Below, in pieces: positions 46,365 through 57,224 of a DNA stretch of 64,000 nt. Location of the stretch: assembly GCF_004011695.2 (NCBI RefSeq), contig NC_082420.1, positions 124,001 to 188,000 on the forward strand, given 5' to 3'. Each line of letters begins with the position of its first letter. The stretch's first letter is position 1. Source of the DNA: Ascochyta rabiei. Taxonomy: Eukaryota; Ascomycota; Dothideomycetes; Pleosporales; Didymellaceae. The translations under genes were made by a program, and so were the position numbers. A model generated the notes under the pieces. It searched no databases. It saw only the letters and a program-made list of their open reading frames with translations, and had not been told where the DNA came from.

Positions 46365-47154
46365 CTAAACCACACGCTTCACCTGCGCGACATGTTAGCG
46401 ACATGGCTTGCAGCAACGGCGTGGTCAGTGCGCACCTCGAAGAATCTCTTCAGCCACCAGACCTGGAAAATGCCCTCTGCGCCGAGGACGAGGATCTGGA
46501 AGATGCTCCACCACTTCACTCGCGCATTGGTGCTCTCGGCCGTGTTCCTGTGGGTTCTCTCACGAACGACAATGTAGCCCTGCTCATCCTTGACCTGCGA
46601 GACGAGCTCTGACAACTGGTGGACTAGATTCACGGTCAGCACGCCATGTCCCCACGCCTTCGCCGTGGTCGTTGGTACGCACCCTCCTTCTCCAATGGAT
46701 CCTGGGGCGCCTCCGACTCGGGCACGTAAACAATGCCGTGCACGTTGAAAGAAACCTCCTTTGTGTTTGCGCCCCAGTGCTCGTTGTTGAAGCAGTATGT
46801 GTACTTGCCGTCTTCCTTTGCGTCAAACGAGTGGTCGCCCGAGGACACGCCGCGCTCGTGAATCTGGAAGGTGCCGGAGGGTGTCTCGATCTGTTTCGCG
46901 ATTAGCCATCGCTCTGCTCAGCGGCCACACCACCCCCGGCAAAGGCGGCTGCGCACCCAGAAGTCAATCTCCAAGCTGCCGCTTCCGCCAAATTCCCTGT
47001 CGCCGACCTGGAACGTGACCGTCATCTTGTCGTCCTTGTGCAGCTGCTCGTGGAAGCATTCGCGCTGGTGCGCCTTCATCTGGATGTTGTGCGCCGAGCT
47101 CAGAGAGAGCAGGCTGCTCGCCGCTGCGAGGAGGCCGAGGGACGGGAACAGCAT
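46365..47154 (-). CDS. EMP24: Emp24-type p24 family cargo receptor of ER-Golgi vesicles
   Basis: Component of COPII/COPI vesicles that selects secretory cargo such as GPI-anchored proteins. Four exons: 47154-46957, 46890-46683, 46623-46436 and an 18-bp last exon 46382-46365, with introns of 66, 59 and 53 bp; 203 residues, the normal p24 size. A signal peptide (MLFPSLGLLAAASSLLSLSS) is followed by HNIQMKAHQRECFHE, a GOLD domain with the conserved Cys pair (ECF and YTYCF), a short coiled coil, then VKDEQGYIVVRERTHRNTAE and VKWWSIFQILVLGAEGIFQV into the membrane helix. The tail after the last splice reads KRFFEVKRVV, holding the FF and dibasic sorting signals. Without that splice the protein would read on into an unrelated 16-residue tail, so the tiny exon is strongly favoured. 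Confidence 0.93.
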
Positions 47155-48055
47155 CTTTGCGGTCGGCTTGGGTCGCTGCTCGGTTGCTGCGAAGGAAGGG
47201 ATGGTGTGGTGGAAGACCGCCAAGCACGGAGATGCCAGCTTGCCCGCAGTCTGGAACGAGTTGGGAGTCGGTTGGTCTGTGCCCCGCGACCTCTCCAGTC
47301 TGTTGATGTCACATGACTGGCCATCTCAACATGCACCAGCAGTCTATGGTGAACGACCGAAGACCAGACTCTTCGATGCTCTTCATCCTTTCTTTCACTC
47401 TAGCCATCTCGTTGAAGTTCTTTACTGTCTCCATCTTCGTTGAGTCTTGTTGCTCAACTCACTGTCCTGCTCCTTTCACTCTAGATATCTCGTTACAGTT
47501 CTTTACTGTCTCCATCTTCGTTGAGTCTTATTACACATCTTATTATCCTGCTCTTACTCTAGATATCTTACTAAAGTTCTCTACTGTCTCTATCTTCGTT
47601 GAGTCTTATTACACAACTTATTATCCTGCTCTTACTCTAGATATCTCGTTACAGTTCTTTACTGTCTCTATCTTCGTTGAGTCTTATTACACAACTTATT
47701 ATCCTGCTCTTACTCTAGATACCTTACTAAAGTTCTTTACTGTCTCCATCTTCGTTTGGTCTCCTTTCACAACCTGTTGTCCTGATCATCAGGCTTCCAA
47801 TCTTACAGCCATGACCTCCAACTCCAAGTCCCAAGCTACTACCTAGGTTCCATTTCATCGCTTTCTGGTAATCGCTCAATCGAGAACGTCATGTCCAGGC
47901 ACTGTCTCGATGTTGACCTTCACCTCACCTCACCTCGTCGCCAAGACATAACACCCCACTACACGGACGAGCGCACACTCGTCCTTTCTACCTGTTTGCA
48001 GGGCCTCGTTACGCTTTACTTCAGCCTCTATCACCGAGACACATTTCAGCACATC
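47155..48055. other. Divergent promoter region with a 78-bp minisatellite
   Basis: Between EMP24 (minus) and the SANT-like gene (plus). The first 200 bp are the EMP24 promoter. 47399-47790 is the tandem repeat listed separately. No gene. Confidence 0.55.
47399..47790 (+). repeat. 78-81-bp minisatellite, about five units
   Basis: Units begin TCTAGATATCTCGTTACAGT and continue through TCTTTACTGTCTCCATCTTCGTTGAGTCTTATTACACAACTT-like sequence; starts at 47399, 47480, 47558, 47636 and 47714. The unit of 78 bp is divisible by three and leaves a plus frame open across the array, which gives a spurious repetitive peptide. C/T differences between units predominate, consistent with mild RIP-like mutation. 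Confidence 0.9.
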
Positions 48056-49452
48056 ATGGCCAGTGCAAGCGGTGTTCCCAGGCGTGTTTCGATGGCCTAC
48101 ATCCTGGGCTTCAGCAACAAGCCGTTCAAAGACGGAGGACCACCTGCGCCGTCGCAGCCGCCACCGCCGCCGCCTCGCCATCCAGGCGCATTCAAGCAGA
48201 TGGTAAACTGCGCTGTCCAAAATCCAACGCCAACCTCACTAAACATGTGTAGGTCACTACACCCGGCGGCGTCATTGAGTGGGCCGCGAGCGACGGCCGT
48301 CGCGGCAGACTTACTGGGCCAGGCAAGCCACGCTTGACTTCAAACCATCTCGCTCAGGTCCCGCCAGGAGAGACGGTGGTCAAAGCAGGATCCAACGCCG
48401 GTGGCGCAAACAATGACACATCTGCCGACGATGGCTGGACTGCTGAGCAAGACGAGAAGCTGATGGAGATGAAGACTGAGAACAAGGGCTGGAAGGCCAT
48501 CGCCGAAGTAGTTGGGAAGGAATCTGGCCAATGCAAGGCTCACTTCAAAGAAATCAAGCTGAAAGACTGGAAGCCAGATGTCAGCAAAGGCGGTGGAGGC
48601 GGCAACAAGCAGAAGCAAGGGAAACAAAAGGAAGAGAAAGGCCAAAAAGAGGACGCAAAGAAGAAAGATGAGAAGAAGGGCGGTCAGCAGAAAGACTCTT
48701 GGGCCGGCTGTAAAGACGACAGTGGTGACGGTATATGGAGTGGTGGCGGTGGTTGGAACCTGGCTGGTGACACCTCTAAAAGTAGCAGTGGTAACGATGC
48801 ATGGGTAGATGTTGACGGTGGTTTTAATCTGGCTGATGACGACAAGAAGGGCGAGAATGGGAAGAGCGATAATGGTAGCAAAGGCACCAAGGGAGAGCCT
48901 GGAAACCACAAGGATGAAGAAGGCTTCAAAGCTAACGAAGCCACCTGGGAAACCACGAAAGGAGAGTCTGGTGGCAACGGCACAACAGGCAGTTGGGGTG
49001 CTGCCCCTTGGGGCTCACCGGGTAACACCAAGACCGAGAACGCTGGAGGTAACATTTCAGGAGACTGGAATAACGGGCCCGCCTTCAACAACTCAAACGA
49101 AGACAGTGGATGGGATCCAGCTCCTGTCGTCAAACCCCCGTCAAACCCAGACTCAAAGCCGCATTCTACGAAGTCTGCATCGCATGCTCCACCCAAGCAG
49201 CATTCCTCCCGCGAACCCGAGAGACCGTCTACGACAGCACCAACTGAGTACGAGCTCAAGCCGGACTCCACTTTCTCAGCCAATGATCTACGCTTGGTGG
49301 CCAGGATCTTGCAGCAAGACTACCAGATGGTGTGGAACAGAGTTAGTTGGAGGTTTAGGGACAAGACTGGGAGGGATCTGCATCCTGAGGTGTTCGAGAA
49401 GAAAATCACAGGCAGAATCGAAGGAAAGGACGACGAGCGCGGCAGAAAGTGA
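48056..49452 (+). CDS. SANT/Myb-like domain protein
   Basis: Exon 1 is 48056-48202 (49 codons), intron 48203-48357 (155 bp, unusually long here; GTAAAC...CTCAG), exon 2 is 48358-49452; 413 residues. Exon 1 includes a proline run (APSQPPPPPPRHP). A SANT/Myb-like motif follows in exon 2: DGWTAEQDEKLMEMKTENKG, WKAIAEVVGKESGQCKAHFK. This has the regularly spaced Trp residues of the fold. Then comes a long low-complexity region rich in Lys, Gly, Asp, Asn and Trp (KGGGGGNKQKQGKQ, IWSGGGGWNLAGD). The C-terminal 60 residues look folded again (SANDLRLVARILQQDYQMVW, NRVSWRFRDKTGRDLHPEVF), possibly a second helical DNA- or protein-binding module. Likely nuclear. No named family. Confidence 0.78.
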
Positions 49453-49599
49453 TCTCAGCACGGAGTTGTGCAGAACATCGTCTATGCTTCATGGCGCTCG
49501 GGGTAGTCAGCCGCAATGCAAGATGGAGATCGGAAACTTCCGTGTTCTTGACAAATGTTCGCAGGCCGATGGTGCAGGCCATGTTAGAAAACAAGTATT

Positions 49600-51075
49600 C
49601 ACTGTGATGGCCAGCTCGGTTTGCGATACATCTTCTTCCCGTTCAGCGGCGGTGAAGCACACAACTACAGTCTGGTCATCTACCGAGAAGATGGTGAACT
49701 GATCTGACAATCTGGCTACGGCGACTACGCTGCCTTTCGACCAACGCCCCTCTTCGGCGAACCGATCCTTGCCCATTCTACCGGTGTTACGTTTTTCGAG
49801 CCTTGGGGCTTCGGGTACGGCAATGTGAAGATCCTTGCTCAGCACTATGAGAACATGTACAACGTCACGCTCTAGAACGCTACGTTCCCATTGGAGAGCA
49901 TCTCCCCGCTGTATGATCCCACACAGTATAAGCCACTCAGCTGGATCGACATGCACGAGAATCACATCACATCTGAAGGTTTAATATTCTTGGGTGCTAT
50001 GAACGTCACGCCGTGGGATCTGTCCTCCGTTGGTGGGCCAAAAGATGGCTGGATTGTCGATTCCATCGCTCTTGAGATCAACGTGACCAAACAGCGCGAT
50101 TCTCTGGCAGTGGAGCCACCTCGACCACGTTGATGAGATCTCGCTAGCAAGTGCTGTACCGACCTATCCACTGGGTGATTTGGGAGCGAAAAGCAGTTAC
50201 CCCTGAGGTCCATTCCACATCAACTCTATTGAAAGGTTTGGAGACGGAAGTCGGTTGGTCTCTTCGAGACATTACTGCTCGATATTCAAAGTCAACCGCA
50301 ACGGTACTGTAGAGTGTACCTTGAACGTTAGTCTCCAAAACTAACCCTTGCGGGTTTTCCTACTATCAGCGACTCTGCTAGTCCGTTACAGGGCCGCTCA
50401 GGTGGTGACTTCACCCTCGCCAACAACCTCTCATCCTGCTACCAGCACGACGCACGCCTACACTCTTCCAACACCACAAACACTACCATCATCTCTCTCT
50501 TCGACAACGACAACAGCGCCGTTGTTTCTCATGTTGATAGCACTACCGCCATCTTCCTCGCTCTCGACACTCATCTCATGACTGCCACCCTAGTTCAAGA
50601 TTTTTCAGACCCGAACGATACTATCTACTCCGTCAGCGAGGGTAACATGTAAGTCGTCCCATCTTGTCACGTTTTTCTCGGGTACGGCAGTGTGCCAACG
50701 CTCAAGGAGTTTGGTCAAGATGGCAATGTGGTCTTGGACCTGAAGTGGGATGAAGCAGAAAGAGTACAGAGCTACAGAGACTACAAGGCGGAGTGGGCAG
50801 GTAATCCCAGCACAGAGCCAGATGTATTTGCTTGCCAGAGCGGAAACGGCACGGAGGTGTACATGAGTGGGAACGGGGCGACGGAGCACAAAGTGTGGAC
50901 TATGTGGGGAGGTCAGGCCAATGGGACGTTGAGTGAAGTGGGAAGCGCGGGGAAGAGTGGGGTTGAAACAACGACGGTCGCGGCAAAGAAAGATCGGTTT
51001 GTCAGGGTGGAAGCGGTGGGTGAAGGTACTGAGAAGGGCGTGAGTGGGGTTATTAGTGTTGCTCACGCCTGCTAG
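49600..51075 (+). pseudogene. Decayed arylsulfotransferase (ASST)-family gene
   Basis: Conceptual reading gives a nearly continuous ASST-like protein: YREDGELI, FEPWGFGYGNVKIL, SWIDMHENHIT, then GGPKDGWIVDSIALEINVT, WQWSHLDHVDEISLAS, FHINSIERFGDGSRLVSSRH, GGDFTLANN...YQHDARLHSS, ISLFDN and finally YGSVPTLKEFGQDGNVVLDL with AEWAGNPSTEPDVFAC. These are the usual family landmarks in the usual order. It is broken by stops at 49705 (TGA), 49873 (TAG), 50204 (TGA) and 50650 (TAA) and by one extra base near 50095. An intron (50327-50391, GTTAGT...TTACAG) is still recognisable. Each stop can be explained by a single C-to-T or G-to-A change. The 5' part is missing or unrecognisable. Family members are secreted or membrane-anchored in fungi and their substrates are mostly unknown. 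Confidence 0.8.
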
Positions 51076-51997
51076 AAATTGTGAGGAAGCCGGTTAACAG
51101 TAGTAACATGAATCCATCAAAGCTGCTCGATCGAATAGCCGTGAGGACAACCCTCACACATCACCAATCGTCCTCGAGATGACCCTAGGCACTCGTTCTC
51201 GCGTGCTCGACCATGAACTGTGTCCTGCCGAGCATGCCGCTTTCAAGATGCCTACGCCCTGATTTCACACCTTCTTCGCCGTTGATATCTTCACTGTCAG
51301 GACGGCCCATTGGTTTCCTTGCAGAACACGTAGGTCACGGATTGGTACAGATGCGCCGCAGTCCTCGCAGCTCATTTGTTCAGCGCTGCCGCTCCAGTGT
51401 CGAGAGATGGATATAGAAGCAATATGGAGGGTCAAATATAGTGCTCGTATCGTCATCCTGACCCCATTTGTCTGTAATAAGCTATGAACTCGTTTGGGGA
51501 AATCAGAGATGGGTTTACATCAGCGACGATACATGGCGGTAACAAGCCCCCAGATGCACCTGATATTCGAGCAAGAACGCGCACATGGGCAATTAACGAA
51601 AGAGTCAGGTCTCTTATTCAGCCAGTAATCTATCTCGGCAAGTTTGTAAATCCAAAATGCCATCGATTATGAGTGTTGGTTAGCCAAAATCTCAACACTG
51701 TGACTAGCATCACAGTACCTTTCACCATGGATGATGGTTATTTGCAGAGATCGAGCATCTTGTAAGCTCGCGAAACATTGTGAAAGCTATCGGGAACATT
51801 GTACACTGATGTTTGCATTATAAGAAACTCCCCTTCATCTGCTCAAATTATCCGCGTACTTCGAGTAAAATTTCAGCAACGTCATCACCAAACACAACAA
51901 ACATAGCACCTACTCCTGAGTCTTCGATTTTAACCTACTGGCAAAGTCCACTCCGCTATCAACACAATTAACAAAAGGCGCCTACCTGCGCGTCACC
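51076..51997. other. Intergenic region, no gene recognised
   Basis: 0.9 kb with no supported frame. The last 150 bp are the leader of the next plus-strand gene, with C/A-rich sequence (ACACAACAAACATAGCACC). Confidence 0.5.
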
Positions 51998-53848
51998 ATG
52001 GCTGGCCAGCAAATGCCTCGACGCAAGATGCTTTCGCAGAGAAAGCCCACCAAAGTGCTCAAGAAGCATAAGACTATCGTCAAGTATGACCGCAGAGATT
52101 GCGAACTGACAGCTCATCAGCAGTCGTGGGCACGTTCTCTTGCCGTATCACTTTCTGGATGGCGAAAGCGGCAAGCCTTCCTGAAAGCCCAGCTAGAAGC
52201 TCACGTAAATGCTGAATCAGCTCGCGTAGCCGAAGAGGCTACTCTTCAGGCTACTCTTCAGGCCCAAGAAGATGAACGTCGAGCTCAGTCAGTAATATTG
52301 ACGGCGGAGGCAGATGCACGGTTTGCTCGAGATGCCGCTGCATATCGGAGAAGAGCCATCGAGATATACCAATCGAATATCGAAGATGAAACCGAAGAAG
52401 AGCGAGACGACGAGGAATACATGCATGACTATATTACCAAGTTGTGTAAGTACGGCTCCTCTACCAAGCGCAGGAAGGTTCAAGATATTGAAGACGATGA
52501 CAGAGATGAATCGGACACCGAGAATCCAGACGTTATGTCTTCAGCTAAGACTTATCCCACTCCGATATTCCCGTCTGCAACAAATGTTGACTGGAGGGTC
52601 AAGGCCCAAAACGGCATCGCAAAGAAAAAGCTAACAATCGACAAAGGTTGGAGTGCAGTCACCTGGAATCAGAAATCGAACGTTCACGAGCGCCTCTTGT
52701 TGTTGGAGAGTGATGGTTTCGGAATTAGCCAGCTACAAGATCGTAAAGCGAGTAGTGAAGAAATCACGGCAATTATCCTCGAGCGTGCAGCTGTACAACA
52801 ACGGCCTGATAACACAGCATCTCTGCCGGTTCAGACACATGAAGAAGGAAAGCCAGTAGCAGACCGGCAAGCATCGCCCCCTCAGCCGCCAACAAATGCC
52901 TCGCCGATATCAGACCATCAGAACGCGCCGGCACCCATGCCACAATCTGCTACACCTCCAATCCCTGAGGACGATACACAGCCGTTCTGTTTCGATGAAC
53001 CTTACCAGCCCCGCGCTTCGCCTCGATTGAAGCGTAAACGAGACTGCCACTCCGACGACGAAGACTCGGAAGACACTGCGGCTATTTCTTCTTATCCTCC
53101 GCTCAAGAAGCGCAATATCGTGTTTCATACAGTGGACGCGCTTCGGTTGCAAGCTCTGCAAGAAATCAAACGCAAGGTTCTCCGCTGCGTCTTTCGTCCC
53201 GCCCGGTCAATATGTCAGGAGCCATCTCCCTGCTCGAAGATCATTTTCTCTGCTGAAGCTTTGTCGAGCAGTCGAAAAGAGAAGCATACTACATCTACTC
53301 TCGACTATCTTTATGCTCAGCATGCCAGTATGAGTTCGCCTGATGAGCCTCTCAGTATCCCACTCACAGGCTACAGCAACATAATGGCCGAATTGCGTTT
53401 CTTGACTGACACGAGCAGCGCTACTGAGACCAGCATGACCATAATAGACCCTGATTTCGTCGACGAGGAGCTCAACAGTACTGCTGTGTTTCAATCTGAA
53501 ACAGAAGACAGCAGTCCGCACAAGCAGGTCACAACGGAAGACTTCTATCGTAAGAAATCACGAATCACCATCTCCAAAGATGAACAGAACCGTCAAGTGT
53601 TTCGAGGCGACGCACTGACGTTGGCTGAGTTGTTCAAGGTGCTACAGCAACGCGAGCTCTCTTACCGTGTTGACTGGGAGTGGGATGGATTGCGGTTGAT
53701 ACCTTCGAGCGCTCTTCTATGGTCGCTGGGCCCAGAGACGCTGGATACACTGCTGAACATTGAGCATCGTCTTAGACAATGTGCGGGAGCAGGAGGTGCA
53801 GAGATTTGCATACAAAAACTAGGTAGCGAACGTGCAGGTTTTTCCTGA
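51998..53848 (+). CDS. Unknown coiled-coil protein with acidic and basic clusters
   Basis: An intronless frame of 616 codons starting MAGQQMPRRKMLSQRKPTKV in a CACCATGG context. The N-terminus is very basic. Residues about 60-135 form an Ala/Glu-rich helix (AQLEAHVNAESARVAEEATL, QEDERRAQSVILTAEADARF) followed by an acidic patch (EDETEEERDDEEY). A Pro/Gln-rich linker leads to basic motifs (SPRLKRKRDCHSDDEDSED, PPLKKRN), which look like nuclear signals. The C-terminal part has a short folded block (GDALTLAELFKVLQQRELSY, RVDWEWDGLRLIPSSALLW). No enzyme motif. I do not recognise it. Confidence 0.72.
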   Translation: MAGQQMPRRKMLSQRKPTKVLKKHKTIVKYDRRDCELTAHQQSWARSLAVSLSGWRKRQAFLKAQLEAHVNAESARVAEEATLQATLQAQEDERRAQSVILTAEADARFARDAAAYRRRAIEIYQSNIEDETEEERDDEEYMHDYITKLCKYGSSTKRRKVQDIEDDDRDESDTENPDVMSSAKTYPTPIFPSATNVDWRVKAQNGIAKKKLTIDKGWSAVTWNQKSNVHERLLLLESDGFGISQLQDRKASSEEITAIILERAAVQQRPDNTASLPVQTHEEGKPVADRQASPPQPPTNASPISDHQNAPAPMPQSATPPIPEDDTQPFCFDEPYQPRASPRLKRKRDCHSDDEDSEDTAAISSYPPLKKRNIVFHTVDALRLQALQEIKRKVLRCVFRPARSICQEPSPCSKIIFSAEALSSSRKEKHTTSTLDYLYAQHASMSSPDEPLSIPLTGYSNIMAELRFLTDTSSATETSMTIIDPDFVDEELNSTAVFQSETEDSSPHKQVTTEDFYRKKSRITISKDEQNRQVFRGDALTLAELFKVLQQRELSYRVDWEWDGLRLIPSSALLWSLGPETLDTLLNIEHRLRQCAGAGGAEICIQKLGSERAGFS

Positions 53849-54477
53849 AGCCTTTGTCAGCGTACAGATGTTGTGTTGGCAGGTATGAGGGGAGGGGTAG
53901 GTTTGGTCGAACAATGCCTAACTCCGATTGATATCGTGGAATGCTGACTTGGGAGGAGGGGCTTTGATAAGTATGAAATGGCATCCAATCATTTAGATCA
54001 GCACATCTGAAGAATCTCGACCCTGACCAGGCCTGAAGTGGTGTCACGATAAAAATGGAAGAAGGTCACATGTGAAAGAACTCCGACTTTACGATGCTGC
54101 TGTGGAAAACAATTTCACAGGATAAATTTTCGCGGATGAAAGATAGATCTTTCCAGCAGGTTCCATTCTGTTCGGCGTTACGCACGTGCGCTGACTGTGT
54201 CGCTTGGTAACATGCTCTGTCATCATTACCATCATTACCCTCATCCAGGACCTGCGCCGAGGTCAAATCATCCATCGCTCCAATTGTGAAGTGGGATGTG
54301 CTCGGCTACAGTTACCCGGACAAAGGCGGTAAACTCTTAGGGCTGTGGCCCCGGCGTGATGTCATTCTGCCCAAAGTCTGCGAACATCTTTCTTTAAAAC
54401 TACGCCGAGATCCTACAGAATCCTTCACCCCATCCTCACGCATCTAAGCTTTCAAAGTCGATTTCAAATACCCGAAA
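53849..54477. other. Intergenic region upstream of the Hsp31-like gene
   Basis: No gene. Near 54390 there is TTTAAAA, a possible TATA-like site about 85 bp upstream of the start codon at 54478. (TCATCATTACCATCATTACC)-like microsatellite traces lie around 54220. Confidence 0.5.
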
Positions 54478-55164
54478 ATGGCACCTAAGATTCTCTTCGT
54501 TCTTACTTCCCACAACAAGCTGGGCAAGCTCGATAAGCCTACTGGTTGGTACCTGCCGGAGTTGGCTCACCCTTACCACGTTCTGCACAGCAAGGCCGAA
54601 ATCACAGTTGCGTCGCCAAAGGGTGGTGAGTCGCCACTTGACCCAGCATCTGTCGAGGCCGCAAAGGACGATGTTTCCGTCAACTTCCTGAAGAACAACG
54701 AGTCGGTCTGGAAGAACACGCAAAAGCTCGACCAGTTTGTCGGCAAGGCCAAGGACTTCGACGCAATCTTCTATGTTGGTGGACACGGCCCTATGTTTGA
54801 CCTTGTCGACAGCCCTACATCACAGCAGCTCATACGCGAATTCTGGGAGGCCGATAAGATCGTTTCCGCCGTCTGCCACGCGCCTGCAGTATTCTACGAT
54901 GCCAAGCTTTCGGACGGTAGTCTCTTGCTTGCTGGCAAGGAGGTTACAGGTTTCTCAAACGCCGAAGAGGAGCAGGCTGGATTGAGTGATGCTGTGCCTT
55001 TCCTCCCTGAGAACGCACTACAGAAGGCTTCGGGCGGCAAGTACGTCAAGGCTGCCGAGCCGTGGGCCGAGAAGGTCGTTGTCACTGGACGTTTGATTAC
55101 TGGCCAGAACCCAGCCAGTGCTACAGCAGTCGGCGAGGCGCTCGCAAAGGCATTGGGGATCTAA
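54478..55164 (+). CDS. HSP31: DJ-1/PfpI family, Hsp31-type chaperone / glyoxalase III
   Basis: A stress-related cytosolic protein; Hsp31 homologues detoxify methylglyoxal to D-lactate without glutathione and have chaperone activity. It is intronless, 228 residues, the normal family length, starting MAPKILFVLTSHNKLG. The catalytic set is intact: Glu28 in GWYLPELAHPY, nucleophile Cys133 with His134 in SAVCHAPAVF, and the YVGGHGPMFDL loop before it. GKEVTGFSNAEEEQ and the C-terminal VVTGRLITGQNPASAT are also typical. The protein could alternatively be named a class I glutamine amidotransferase-like protein in automated annotations. Confidence in the family is high; the exact enzymatic role is inferred. 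Confidence 0.94.
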   Translation: MAPKILFVLTSHNKLGKLDKPTGWYLPELAHPYHVLHSKAEITVASPKGGESPLDPASVEAAKDDVSVNFLKNNESVWKNTQKLDQFVGKAKDFDAIFYVGGHGPMFDLVDSPTSQQLIREFWEADKIVSAVCHAPAVFYDAKLSDGSLLLAGKEVTGFSNAEEEQAGLSDAVPFLPENALQKASGGKYVKAAEPWAEKVVVTGRLITGQNPASATAVGEALAKALGI

Positions 55165-55689
55165 GTACATAGATAAGCAAAGAAAGAATAAAAAGGGCCA
55201 CCTCCACTGCAGAGACCGTGAGTTGCGTCTTGACCAATCGCATGGACAGCTATTAGCGACATTCAAATCTACTGACATCAAACCAAATCAGCGCTCTCAC
55301 TGCTTGAAGCACAGGTCTTGATCACCGCGTCGGTCTTGGTTACGACCATCCACTATCGTCTCGCGCGGCCACCGCTTCTCTCCAGCAACCATTCTCAAGC
55401 ACGTACTCTCGCGCTGGAAACGTGCCCTGTCGGCTTATCATATTTCACCGTGAGATAGTGCGTCACGCCTTGCCTGCCTTCACCATCACTTTTGCGCCCG
55501 TTTGGTGTCACTAAGCTTTTGCTGCCTGGAGCAAGCTTCTCATTGGCCAAACACGCTATGAAACCGGGAAGGCACATCACCAACCATCAAACCCTCTGAA
55601 CTCGCCTTTTGCGTCGCTTCTTTCCCTTCTCTTGTTCTTGCACTCGTTCATCTCAGCCGCCGCCGCCACACCGCACGAAACTTGCAAGC
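55165..55689. other. Intergenic region
   Basis: Between the Hsp31-like gene and the zinc-finger gene, both plus. The last 100 bp are CT- and TTC-rich like a fungal core promoter/leader (cgcttctttcccttctcttg). No gene. Confidence 0.5.
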
Positions 55690-57224
55690 ATGGCACCTCA
55701 GGGCGTCAATCGATATGCTCTCCTTCGCGAAGGCGATGAGAACGTCTCAGCACCGCTTCCAGGCATGGATGCTTCCAAGAACCCGTTCCTGAATCAAGTC
55801 GCAGATGATCCTCTACCATGGCAAGACGTCAAGAAGCGCGGCGTTCCATCAGTACAGGCAGTCGCTTCGAACCCTCGAACGTTAGTCATCAGAGACGTGA
55901 GAAAGAGTCTCTCTCGACCCAATACCGATAACCCAACACGCATACGCGCTACATCGAACGCCACGACCACCAGCGACAAGTCTCACGACCCACATGAGAA
56001 CTGGTGTGGCGCCTGCAACATCAAATTTTCTAACAAGGCTGCACTTCAGAACCACGTAAAGCAGAATCCGGACCACAAGTACTACTGCAACCTCTGTGTT
56101 CGCGTCTTCAAAGACCGGAATGGTCTCAAGAATCATGTCGACCATACCAAGGGCCATGATACCTTCTGCAACCTGTGTCTGAGCGCCTTCAAGGACGAGT
56201 GGGCCCTCAAGAATCACTTCGAGAACAACTTCCATGTCGGTCATTCTTTTGTATGTTTGACATGTCTGCTAGGCTTCCACAGTCAGATGGAGCTGGACAA
56301 GCATCTGAATACGGCGAAGAAGCACACTTGGTGCATGACCTGCCACCGTTCCTTCCGCTCACAGGACGAGCGTGACAAACACTGGAGAACGACTACAAGT
56401 GAGTGACTGACGCAAACCAGCCATGCACGTTTCGAGTCTGCTGATCACGTAAAACAGCGCATAAGCACTGCCTCCAGACTGGCTGCGACTTCGACGGACC
56501 AGACAATGCCACCTTGGAGGCACACCGCGAACGTGATCACTTCAGATGCGATGGCTGCAAGCGTATCTTCCCAAGTCAGACTAAGCTGTTCCAGCACCAG
56601 GAAGACTGCGATTTGCCAGTCCTGTGCTCTCAATGCAAGGAACCTTGTGCTGGCCAAGGAGGACTCGTTCGCCACCTGCAGCAGTGCTTTGCCTGCGATC
56701 AATGCGGGTTCTATACTCCACACGAGGGCAACCTACGCATTGTAAGTGCCTCTGAGATTTCTATTTCGTCCAATCGCCTGTGCTGATCACAAGAACAGCA
56801 TATGACCAAGCACGCGATTGCCGCCATACCTTGCTGGGCCTGTGACATGCCCATGCGCACGTTCTCGAGCCTCATCAACCACCTCGAGTCTGGTGCCTGC
56901 TCCAAGTTCCACGAACCTTATCTCCTGGTTAGATTGCTCGGCGAGTGGTGGTACTCCTCACTCTTCATGGATTTGGATATCCACGCGCAGATCCGCACCG
57001 CCCGTATCGACGTCAACGAAGTGCAAGAGTGGATGCACGATGGGATCCTCATGCCCTTCATTTGCCGCGACGATGGCTGTAAGAAGACGTTCGGTCATCT
57101 GAGCTCGTTGGTGCTGCACTTAGAGTCTCAGGCATGTGGCTGGGATATAGAGCGACTGAACGCTCCTGGTCTGGAATCTCTGTTCAAGAGCCGGTGTTTG
57201 AGAAGAGACAGTACTCAGGACTGA
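55690..57224 (+). CDS. C2H2 zinc-finger protein, three exons
   Basis: Exons 55690-56398, 56458-56741 and 56799-57224, with introns of 59 and 57 bp; 472 residues. The first 110 residues are disordered. A series of C2H2 or C2HC fingers follows: WCGACNIKFSNKAALQNHVK, YCNLCVRVFKDRNGLKNHVD, FCNLCLSAFKDEWALKNHFE, FVCLTCLLGFHSQMELDKHL and WCMTCHRSFRSQDERDKHWR. Exon 2 adds FRCDGCKRIFPSQTKLFQHQ and CSQCKEPCAGQGGLVRHLQQC, and exon 3 adds PCWACDMPMRTFSSLINHLE and a final CRDDGCKKTFGHLSSLVLHL. The two splices are needed to keep the finger series in frame. About ten fingers with irregular linkers suggest RNA or protein binding as much as DNA binding. This family is common in ascomycetes and uncharacterised. 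Confidence 0.87.
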
